This document shows positions 11,601 to 23,600 of a DNA stretch of 64,000 bases, one piece after another. The stretch is taken from NCBI GenBank assembly GCA_029891345.1, contig CM056995.1, positions 211,185,047-211,249,046 on the forward strand, in the 5' to 3' direction. Position numbers and translations under genes: made by a program. The DNA comes from Dryococelus australis (taxonomy: Eukaryota; Arthropoda; Insecta; Phasmatodea; Phasmatidae). A model generated the notes under the pieces. It saw only the letters and a list, made by a program, of their open reading frames with translations. It was not told the origin of the DNA and did no database searches. The first letter of the stretch is position 1, and every line of letters begins with the position of its first letter.

Positions 11601-14600
11601 CTCGGAGCCATTGTGTAATTGTGGCAAAAAGGGTATGCGATGGCGTTGCACGTTGTGGATAACACTCTTGATACAGCTGACGAGCTGCTCTTCCATTACC
11701 TTCAGCTATGCCATACACGAGGATCATGTCCGTGTATTCCGCAAATGTGTACTCAACAATGTTAATCAAAAACACAAAGGTGCGTGAATGGGGCTCAAGG
11801 CAAGATACCACAGCAGGGTAGACCTCACATGCCATCAGGTGATCGTCTGACGTAATGTACTGCCTACCCAGTTGCATACCAACACAGGGAAATCAGTGAC
11901 ACTACTATTTCCCTCAGTGGAAGTGGACGAGTGATACACCTGATTTGAAATGGTTGTAGCACGGAAACAGTACATTTCCAGAAATGGGTTCCTATTCAAA
12001 AGCTAGTCTAATCAGTCCCCTCTACAAGTTCAAGAAGTCTGTAAGGGAAATTTCCGAGCAGCCTGTATTTTAACAGACATACTGACTTCTGAGCTCCCAG
12101 TAAAGTTAACAGCAATTTACGAAAAAGTAGTTATATATTTCAGTATTTTGTTAAATTTGTGCCATTTGTGATCACTGAATTTGATTTAGTTTCTAATCAT
12201 TTAATACATATAAGATAACAATTATTAATTGACTAACTTATTTACATTCCAAACAATATCTCTGTCACACCTGATTGATGTAAGAATAAATTCATTGTAC
12301 CTGTTAATTGTGCACCCAGTCAAAGGATACAACATGGACACAGACATATCCTAAGCAAGACTCAAAAGTGCTCGGTTAATCGTGGTCACGGACAGTCAAT
12401 AATAAATACTGTATTATAGAGCATTTTCTAGGAATAACTTTGCAATAAGCTGACTAATCCTCAACACAGTTTGAAATAGCTTTTGTAAGACAAATTGTCC
12501 AACAGCTTCCTCTCCAGAATTTCACAGTAACAGAAATGGCTAACTGACTCAAAATTCCACCCTTACACATAAAAAATTTAACTATGGTTTGATAACAACT
12601 AGCGAAATATTAGCAATGATATTGTACCCATGTACGACCATAAACAAATAAAATATCTACTTCATAAAAAGAAAGATGCAGTCAGGCTTGATACACACAA
12701 CAAACAAACAAAGTCACAAACAATACAATAAAAATGTGGCACAAAATAATACTGAAACATACCAAAAGACTCTGCAACAACAACAAATAGCAACGAAAGC
12801 GACATACAAATAATTAGTCATGCTGAGTGATTGTAAATGGCACAGAAGAAAGAATTTAAATGTATTAAACAAACCTTTACTTATAACTTCAAAACATAAG
12901 GGCCCAGAGGAAATATATTTAAATATTAAAATGAGCAAGACGCGACTTGTGATTGTGCATTTTAAATTCTTTTTTTTTACTCACTAACAAACAGAATCAC
13001 AGCCTTTGGAATTAATAATTATTGGATATTCAAGTACAAAATAACTGACATCAAATGCAACAAACAGTACTTTGTAACAGTAAACTGAAAGTCTTTCATC
13101 GTAACAGAAAATGTTATAATCGACTTATGTTTATACCATAATTTTTTTTTTTTATTAAACTTCAGTTAAAAATAAATTGAACTCAATTGTCTGCTAGCAG
13201 TTTAAAAATTATTAAAACAGTTAACCCACATAAAATGTAAGTTACTCAATTTAAATTTAATAACATACATTACTTAAGATACAAATATCTTGAAATTACG
13301 TTTCTTCAGTGCTAGACATGTAATAGGTAAACATATTAAATTTTAAAATAGAATGAAGTAAATATCATAGGTAGTAGACTAAGCTGATAATGACAGACAA
13401 ACTCTTGAACAGAAAAGAACAGTCGTCGAGAGGAAGACACGTGCCGAAGACAGAACAAATGCCATTACTGTCCCCACTGCAGTTGGGAGATGGGTATGCT
13501 GCCAAAAGCAGGGGAGACGAGGCAGTGTCCAAGGTACACCAGCACCTACAATGAACTTCACAGCCAGCACAAAAAATTTTGTGATAACATTCCAAAAGTC
13601 GAAAACATGGTTTTGAGAAGCAGGAATAATCATGTTCATGGACTACATGGTTTACGTAGACCCTCCCTACAACAGAGAGTACAAAATAACTAAATCAAGT
13701 TATTGAACAACTTCAAAGAAGGGGAAGGGGAAACCATTATTTAAAGACTTCACACACCATGAGGGAAACAGACCGACGGTGAAACTCAAGAAGTTGGCAT
13801 CACCAAAAATCCACTAAATGCACAATTTTACTCAATAGAAATATGCTAAAAGAAAAATTACTAATACATTCTCTTATCACCACTTAAGTCCAAAAGTATG
13901 ACTGCACCTGCATCACAACAGCACGTCATGGCTTCATGCCAAGGCCAGAAGTGTTCAAAAAAAGTTACATGAAGGACACAGAAGTACTGAACAAAAGACG
14001 AACGAAACAATTTCACTAATCTTTGGCATACCTTGCAGTAGTATACTAAGCCCCTTGTGCTATCTGCATCGTTGGGCAATCCCAAACAAATATTGTGGAA
14101 TGTCTGTGGACATATCACACATTGGTTTCGCAGTGTGTTGCGTCCCGGACAATTAAGTAGGTCGCAGCGTGTTTGCTGTTCCCGGCAACCAAGACAATGG
14201 TACTCTATCCCTTCGGTTGGTCGGGATGTGTCTGGCCAGCGCTATGGGCAGTGGCTGCGTGTGATTGTGTAAAGTTCTGTTCTGTGACAAAGGGAGCGCT
14301 GCATTGCTCCAGCCGGTAACTTTTCTACAGGATCTCTTCCCCTCTTCCCTCATTCCTCGTCCAAAGGTTATTTCAGCTCATGTTCCCTCGGTCCTCAAAC
14401 TGCTCTTCCACTGTCCTATGGTACAAATCTTTTCCAAACTGCTTGCTCACCTTCTATAAGGATTCCTCGTCTGCAGGCCTAGTACAATCAACTGTCTTGG
14501 GCTAATAGGTTATTGGGCACCAGGGGGTAATGTTCAAGACCCCTGAAGTCTTGTTGTACATTCTGACTAGCTCAGCAGGGGTGAGACCCTTTCTCACGGG

Positions 14601-17600
14601 TATCCGGTAGTCTGGGTCTCGTCGAAATGGCAGTGTCAGCTGGCGTCTTCCTTTGGGGCAGGATCTTTTTGGCTGCATGGTGGTCCCTGCTGGCTGCTTC
14701 CTTTGGGGGTGGATCTCTTCGGCAGCATGGTGGTCTCTGCTGGTGACTTTCTTCGGGGCTGGAGTAAATGCTCCAGTAGGCGACATCTCCCTTGAGGTCG
14801 CCGGTGTCAACTCGTGTTTGGACAGCGTGTTGCCGCATATATCTTTGCGTCAAACTTCGCACACCACCACGAGCGCAGAGTGCAACCCCTTCCTTACTCC
14901 ACCACTGCATGGCCAGGTATGCTCGCTGCTGGGCCGGCCAGCCTCGCTGCAATACGCCTAGCGAGGCAACTAGGTTGTGGCGGGTTGCATTGCCGACCGC
15001 TCAGGCGCGGAACATCCGGTCTCGTGTGCAATTCTGTCATCGGGAATGCTGATTTAAGATGGCGGGGATATGACATTGGCGCTTTAGAATAAAAGTAGTA
15101 TGCAGCACGTGTCAAACTTTTGATGAATAGATACATGGTGCCATTTAAAAAAACTGATGTTGTACATGTATCTCACTAATAAATAATGCTAGAAGGCTGA
15201 CTCCCCAGCAGTATTATTTCTTCCTTCAAGTTATACAAATTTTGTATGAAACACTTTTTCATTTTTCATTTTCCATACATTAATAGTTTAGTACTCGTAC
15301 TCAGAAGCTTAAATAAATGCAGTCTTCAGGAAAAATAAAAACAAACTTTGTACTTTTTGGATGTACCGTAAAGCACCTAGATATAAGATTTTATTGCATT
15401 TGTACACCTGCCAACTGCAGAATGTCTACCATTTGCGAGTTGTCTTTGCCTGCCATTTACAATTTTCTGTTAGCACTTTAGATAACGTGTGGATATGAAC
15501 TGAAGTATTCTTTCTTCTCTTCTACTATAGAAACTTTTATGCCTTCTATTGTTCCCATGGGTATAACAGAAGGTAGCAGAAATTGGGTATTGTGTAGGGA
15601 CTGCTTTAACAATGAGATTTTGAGAGCTGATGAGCACGAAGTGAGGTGAGAATGGAGCAGCACCAGAATGAAGGGCAGGGGAAACTGGAGATCCCCGAGA
15701 AAACCCACCGACCAGCAGCATTGTCTGGCATGATTCCTACTTGCCAAAATCTGGGAGTGACCTGGACAGGGATTGAACCTGGTTCGTCTTGATGGAAGGT
15801 GAGCAGTCTAACCGCTCAGCCACCGCAGTCCCTACATCCACATATATAACATTTATAAATCAGCACCATTGGTTGTAGGTTTTAGCCCAGTTTCAGGTGT
15901 ATGTATGTATGTGTGTGTGTGTAGTTTAGATATAATATATTTCAACTTTACTAGAAACCACCCTCCTATTATGCCTTGAGGATGTAAGTAGAATAGTGCC
16001 AAATAGTGTTTTATCCATTAAATCGCAAAGTTTTAATACGCCACACATTTTAGGATCACATCGCTAAGAATAAGAGCATAATTCCCAGAATAAATTATAA
16101 TTACATAAGCAGTGGCCGTGGTAATCTTGGTCCCTCCAGAGGCACCAATCACGAGCCTGACGTCCCCACTCTTGTCCACCAGTATGGAGGGCGACATTGA
16201 TGACATGGCACGTTTCCCAGGCTGGATGGCATTTGCTGGAGAGTACGGCAGTCCAAAGTAATTGTTGTAACCGGTCACCGAGAAGTCATCCATACCACTG
16301 TTCAGTATTATGCCAGTCTGCTCGGAGACCACACCTGCACCAAAACTGGAGAAAAACACAGTATACTGTATTATACATGCCATCATGGAAAACCATAGCT
16401 GTACCCTATACCATTCAGAAATAAAATAAAATGCACGATGTACTTATGCCTTGATACTAACATTCTGAATTATGCAGAGTTATGCTACAAAGAAGCATAA
16501 TACAAAATAAAAAAGAATTAAAAAATTGCTGTTTTTGTGTACTTGTTGCAGCAAATTCCCTTGTATCAAGATATTCAACATAGTTATATATGATCTACGA
16601 GATCAAATGAGCACTATTACAATCCACTACTACAAATCATAATTTATTGGTACAAACAGCCAGGGAGGTAGGAGACTAATAAAGATAGTGGTGCATAGTC
16701 TGTTGAAACATGTTTGCTTAAAATATGAAAAGTACAAACATCATGAAATTCACAGCATGCTTTTTTGTTTATTCTTTATTTGAAACAACACATTCCCCTG
16801 GCATTTTACACAGCAACTTGAAAAGTTTATAAGAATGGCACAACTGATTGGTACTTGGGCAGCCTGGGAATCTACCCACTAGTTTAAATAGTGTTCTGTT
16901 GGACAACTATTTTAACAACTGCCTAGGTCATAATCAGGTTCGTGAAGGCTGGAGGTCTTAATAAGAGAACTAAATTTAATTTCATAAGTTATTTACAAGG
17001 GTATACAAAAATACAGTGATTATTTTAAAAAATACGACTTTCTATCCATACTATTTACACATAATGTTTTTATCAATGAGTGATAAATAAATTTTCATGC
17101 AAATATTGATCAGTTTTACAACTTGTGAGTGTTTAGGCCAACCTACTCCAATATGGACCAGAGCATTCGCCCCTTAGTTCATAAGACCACCAGCAGAGAG
17201 AGCAAGGGCAGAGGCTTCCATAGGTGGAACATCTATCTTATGAGGGATGAAAAAGGTGTGACGGTAAAGAGTATTTATAGTATCAAGTCAATGTTACCTA
17301 TGATCTGAACTGTTTTTCTTACAGTACTTGTTTTCCACAGTGGTCCTACAACACTATAGCCGTAACTTTACCAATACTTGTAACTATAACTATCTTAATT
17401 GTAGAAATTTATTATAGCCACCCATTCAATAGTTGACCACAATTCCCTAGCCTGGGACTTATAGTACAGGAACTACTACTAAAAGTCTGTTCCAAGTGAA
17501 GCGAGCACTTTCGAAAGTGCTGCTTGGTTTCTATTATCAGTCAACCCTCCATATCCACAACTGCTTGCATGCAGACTAGAGTAGCAGATTTCGTGAAACT

Positions 17601-20600
17601 TCTGCCCGAGCTTGAATGGAAAGTTTTATTGTGGCATACAGGCTTTAGTTAGGTAGGCTATACCCAGAGGTGATAATGACATGTTAACCAACTAACCACT
17701 AAAACATGAACTTGAAATGAGTTCATATTAGGAAAGGGGATGGATGTGTGTGTGTGTGCACACACGCGCATGTTGCCTACCCACCACGCCATGGCCTTGT
17801 TACCACTGTACCCTTCGTTCGCGTTTTACACAAAAATGGCAGGTCCTAGAGAGCTGTAACTAGGGGACCCTTTGTACTAATTACGACGTCCTGCTTCATT
17901 AAATGGTATCCACAATAAATTTGACCTCGATGTTTAAATATTGCATGCAATCAAAGGTGCAAACCCCTATTATTTACATGATGGGTGTGTGTACAACGTA
18001 CTATACCTTCGTTTTATCCAAGATCTTGGTTTAATTAATCCATATACCAATTTGTGTTCCTCTAATGCAAGTAATTTGCATACTGTCTCACGTAATATGC
18101 GTTTCACCCACAGCCTTTCCCTTATTATTTGAGATAGACCATGGGTGCCCTATGTCAATCTCCCTCATTTCTGCTACGAATCATGTGACCGAGTTTGTAC
18201 ACGTTTCCTAAACACATGTGTGTGTGTATATATATGTACACACAAACACTTGTGTCCCATTTATTATTTATAATAAATAACAATTGCTTTTATTGAACAC
18301 AGAATTTATGTTTATGATGGTGTCTGTAAATGATGCACCCTAATTAGTGGTCCAGTTTGGCTCTCTTTAGGGCCCCCTAGTGATGATGGGTTGTTCATGA
18401 AAGATTCGTTCAAAAGGAACTAATCATTGAGTGAAATAAAACATGTGATTCGTTCTTTGTGAGTGAAGATTTGAAAGTCGGAAGAACAAGAAGTGATTAC
18501 AAGAAGAGTCAGCCAGTCTGATTCGTTCATAAAATGAGTCAAGAGTCATTGTATTCGCAGTTAAAACACAGCTGGATAAGGGATGGGGTGGCCTTGGCAA
18601 CAAGCAAAGCATTACTACTATCTCTCTCAATAGATACTGCCTACACTTGCATCATGCTGTGTTTTGACACCTGACTATGCCAAGTAGTAGCTTAGGATTT
18701 CGTAGTTCAAATATAAATTCACAAAAATTTCCGCAAAACTAAAATTGAAACAATTTAGTAATTGTGCTAGCAAAAACAATAACAGATAGAGTACACAGGT
18801 AAGGCAAGAGCTGAGAATGAGAAACAGAGATAACAAATACCTGAAAGGGCGAGAGAGTCATTACTCTAAGAGAGAAAAGAAAAAAATGGACAACTCCTTT
18901 GAATGAATGAATCACTACACCAAACTGATCCAAACAATTCGTTCAGATAAATTGTTCTGCCCATCACTAGTGTCCACCCCCCAGAGCAAATACAGGCCAA
19001 ATTAAATTCTTTATTTGTTAAAATCCTAAATATCTTAAACATGTTACTATAAAATATTTATAAAACATTAAATAATTAATTTACTTTATTACTAATTTTC
19101 ACATTATATCAGTAAGATGTTAATATGTTGAACTACTTCTAGTTATTCGCTGCTAACTTTACAGACAGTGAAGCAACCCAAGTTATTGTTGAATTATAAA
19201 CAATACCAGGCAGTGATATTTTTAGATTGTTGATTTCAAAAGTGCTCACTTTATTGTGAACCTCGACCAACAGCAAGATATTAATCTACCATTATCATAT
19301 TGTAACCTCAGTCTATTTCAAATTAAATTGATAGAAACTATTGAAGCATAATGTGTACTAGTATTCTTCATTTTTTACGACTCCGCCTCATCTACGTACG
19401 ACATCACGTCACCTGAGTGGGGTTCGAGCCAAACACTGCTTACCTCCAGAACCAACTGACATACTCCCTAGACAGGGACACCCAAGGAAATGGCAGTATA
19501 CCAGCCTACCTCAACTATGCCAAGCGCCAGGTAGTTTTAATCGCCCTCCACGTGCAGCAAGAAGATGAAGCGAAGCCTCATGCTGCCCTGAAGCTGCCCT
19601 GCACACAAGGAAAACAGCCCCGCGCCCAGCCTTCCCTGAGAGAATGCGGTCAATGCTGCGATGGGAGGAGCCCACCCATGAAGATACACGACAGCCTTCC
19701 TATATATGTCGGTGCGCATCTCAAGAACGCAAGTTAATTCACTGCAGCTCGCTTCGTCACTTATAGTGTTGGAGCTGCCTGCCTTCCGCCTTCTTCATGA
19801 AGGACCACCACAGTCGCCCAGAAGCCTTCGAGACCAGCGAGCCGCTGAATAAGTCTTCCCTTGCTTATACTCATCACTCTGGTAGTGACCGCCGAGACCC
19901 TTCAGGACGTCAGTATAGACAGTTAGGGGTCAAGTTGTTCTAATGGCTACTTAGCTTGTCTACTCTTGTTAGTTTTGCCTCATGTTTGCTTCACCTGGTT
20001 AACATACAGTAGAACCTCTCTATTACGACCCCTCGTGGTTGCCGAGAATAGGGTCGTAATAGAGGGGGAGGGGGGGTCGTAATAAAAAATTTGGAAAATT
20101 TTCGGACAATTTTGATTTACCCCTAACCCCTATACCCCCAAACTTGCCATTTTGCATGAAGTTCATGTTCAATCATCTCTAGCACATAAAAAATCACTTT
20201 TTAAATTAAATAAAAATATGTATATTTTAATAGCTAGATGTCTCCTGATTAATTTGATCCCCAAGAAAGGCATATTGGACCACCCCTTGTCATAAAAATT
20301 AAGACCTAAACACAGTATGACATGGCCATTGAAAGTGTGTGAAAAGATTAGACTATGTATTATTAAAATATAAAGTTATTATTAAAAATCTATTATGAAG
20401 GTCTTGTGGGTCATACATTGCTATGAGGCACGTAGCGATTAAAAAGTTTAGGTGGCATTGCGCAATATATGTGTGCGCGCTGTGCTCTCTCTTTGATCTA
20501 GTCGTGTACATGGCTGGGCAAGCGCCTAGATCCTCTACAGTGCGGCCGAGCACAGGTGTGGCGGTTTGCTGCTGAACCTTGGCCCTAAATCCTCAGGCTG

Positions 20601-23600
20601 GGCAGCTGTCGGTCGGTTGCTACAGGGCCGGTTCACAACGTAACAGCGGCCCAGTGTTGGGAAAACATGCTGATAGATGTGATTCACGTCAATGTGTTGA
20701 ATTTATATTAAATTTAGACGACGTGTTGACCTCTGCACTGGCACGATGAGGCCCGGCAATGTTTACGGGAATATAACTATTTAGTGCAGTCTACTTGAAA
20801 TATTAACTATCCCTAATTTTTCATCAAAAACTTTTGACATTGTCTGTACATGCATACGGCCTCACTTGCCATAATATGGTACCAGTAACATAACACATTT
20901 TATTTTCACACATATTTTTATTCACTTTACACATAAAATTGACTTCACAAGGAAAAAAACAATTGCCCACCATAAAAAATTAGCATATTACGTAGGCGTG
21001 GGTGCTCATAAACTTAAAAATAATCACTAAAAAAAAGGGCATTCAATTAAATTTGAAGTTATCATGCATACACTGATTAAGAAACTAGTCTGCGTAATGT
21101 GCCGCTGTTTTTACAGCAAAAGAGGAGAGATAATGGAAGCGAAAATAGACAGGGAGGGTAAGGCAGAGGCGACGGCATGTGACTAGGACAAAGAATCCTT
21201 ACTGACCAGGTCTGCAACTCCCCCCCCCCCCCCCCCCCCCCCGCCCCTTCCAAGCGCTTCCACGGACAATACACCAATGTCCCCTTCTGGCATTAAGTAA
21301 TTTATTGTTGCTTCACACTGCTTGGGACAACAAATGTCAAAGTCTATGATGGTAGTTTGAGAAATACATGACCACTAACATCAGTAAGGACTAGTTTTCC
21401 ATAGACTGAAAACTGTGGATTATAGAACTAGTACTGTAGTTGGAGAAAATGCCTACAAAAACAAATCGGTGCATAACTGAAACCGCGGTTCAAGATACAG
21501 CAGTTGGTGAGGGATTACTGTATCTATTTTTAGATGTACCTTAAATTTTTGACTTTTTCGACCCAAACTTTTCACGGTTCCTCGGGATTGGGGTTTTACT
21601 GTAGTTTACTTCGGTTGGTTACAGCAGCAATTTGATAGCTAGGAGTTAGTACGAGTGACAATGTATATTCCTCCAAGAATAAACCTGCTTCTTCACCTAA
21701 CCTTCAAAATACTTCATTCCGTGGTGGGAGGCAAACAAGGTTGTGCTACTGCGCAGCTATCCCCCTCCAGCCGCTTTCCTCTGACGTCACACCACGCGAG
21801 CCACACTCACCATAACCCCACCATGACCGTAACTTGCACCTGTCATTATTTACGCTTTGTGTTTACTGTCGGGTTTTGGTGGATTTCAGAGCAGTTCCAG
21901 ACAACATTTCGGCAGTTATGCCAAACTGTGTTGTGTATTGTTGTACCAATACCAATTGGAAAACAAACGGTACGTTAATCAAATATTATTATTTTCCGAA
22001 GACTGACTAACTCTGCAATAAATGGATAAATGTATGCCAAAGAAATGATCAAATCAATCTCAAAACTTCAACTATCTATTCCACACATTTTGGCGAAGAA
22101 TGTTTTGTTAGGTCTCTACGGCATAAATTTCTTAATTATCTGCCATCAAATGCTCAAAACCTTAAGATGGACGATGTGCCTACCATAAACATACTTAAAT
22201 GTCGACGGATTACGGAGGGTAGTGTACAGGGAAAAGAAATACAAAAAAAGAACAAACCAAAGTTAGAGCAGCTAATCATTGCAGATGAACAAAAGGAATC
22301 TTGTATAACACACAGTGAAGTTAAAAAAACTGCAGACAATGGAATTACGGATTCGTCCAATGAACAATACCAACAATTCTGAACATAGCACCAATCCATC
22401 TCTTGAAGAAATTATCCACATGCGGAAAGAAAATACTGATGTGAACTATATCTATATCATTTTCTGCATAAGTACGACATATAAAAAAGAATATTAGCGA
22501 GAAATGTGGCAAAGTCTTATAACGAATATTTACACCCGGTTAAATTTGATCCTTGCTTTCAAGACAAAGACTTCTGTGTTGTTCAAGTGAGGCCATATCA
22601 GCTGCTATTCCATTAGCGCGAAGCATACCGATAAATGCTATCCAGGCTGGGTTATCCTTTACCTGCTCCTAGTACACTACGGAAGTGGGTATCAAAATTT
22701 GATTGTTCTCCAGGAATTTTGCATGATGTGTTACATATAATGAAGCACATGTCCCAAAATTATAATGAATTTCAGAAAATTGTCACCCTTAGTTTTGACA
22801 AAACAAGCCTACATAAACAGATGTGTTTAGATAGGAAAGAGGAAAACATTTTCGGGCCTCAAAAAAACGTACAAGTTGTCATGGCATGCACTATCAATGA
22901 CAAATGGAAACTGCCACTACATTATGATCAATAAGGCAATGACCAAAATTACCTTGTTTAAAATCATTAATACTGTGGAAAAAAACAGGCTTCAAAGATA
23001 AGTCTGTTACATCGGATATGGGACCAGGAAATCAAACTTTGTAGAAAGAGCTCAATATTTCATGCAATAATACTATATTCCCAAATCCATTTGACAACAC
23101 ACTACCAGTTTTTGTATTTGCTGATGCACCCCATCTACTGAGGTTAGCAAGAAATGACGAAATAGCTTCAAAAAATGTTTAGTAGTAATGCTAAATCATG
23201 CTGGAAAAAGCAACTTAAAAGTGGCATTTAAACTCACAGATTCGCATATAAATGTGACAGACAAGCAGAGGGTAGAATTGTTGCACATATGTTCTCAAAT
23301 TCAAATGCCAAGGTGTTGCGATTTTATGGAGATAATAATCTTTTCAAGGAAAATGTGAACTGGAAGCCTACAGTTATTATCCTACTGACTTTCAACAACT
23401 GGTTTGACGTTCTCAACTCCAGCATACCATACACTTCTCAGAAGGAAAAGAATGGTTATGGGGTCGATTTGTAGGAACAAGACAATATTTAGGACAAAAT
23501 GGTTTCGCTAATGAAAAACCTCCATGTGTGTGGCTGCAAAAATATGTTGCTTTTTTAACTTGGTATATTGATATCAACGTACTCATTGAAGAACATGTTC

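Larger units (their letters stand above)
20007..21601. mobile_element. Pogo/Tigger-type non-autonomous DNA transposon
   Basis: The left end CAGTAGAACCTCTCTATTAC and complemented right end CAGTAAAACCCCAATCCCGA are each flanked by TA (20005-20006 and 21602-21603). The CAGT(A/G)RAACC terminus is typical of pogo/Tigger elements. No transposase frame remains. It contains a 23-base C run (21220-21242) and a nested MITE fragment at 20.76-20.87 kb. Confidence 0.55.

Noticed and set aside
14502..15136. Several overlapping frames as a CpG-island-associated host gene
   Set aside because: Frames overlap on both strands and rest on a 50-bp repeat; no conserved domain was recognised.
15755..15832. Candidate tRNA gene
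   Set aside because: Only the A and B boxes are tRNA-like. The segment is joined to a SINE body also found at 51.24 kb and does not fold as a complete tRNA.
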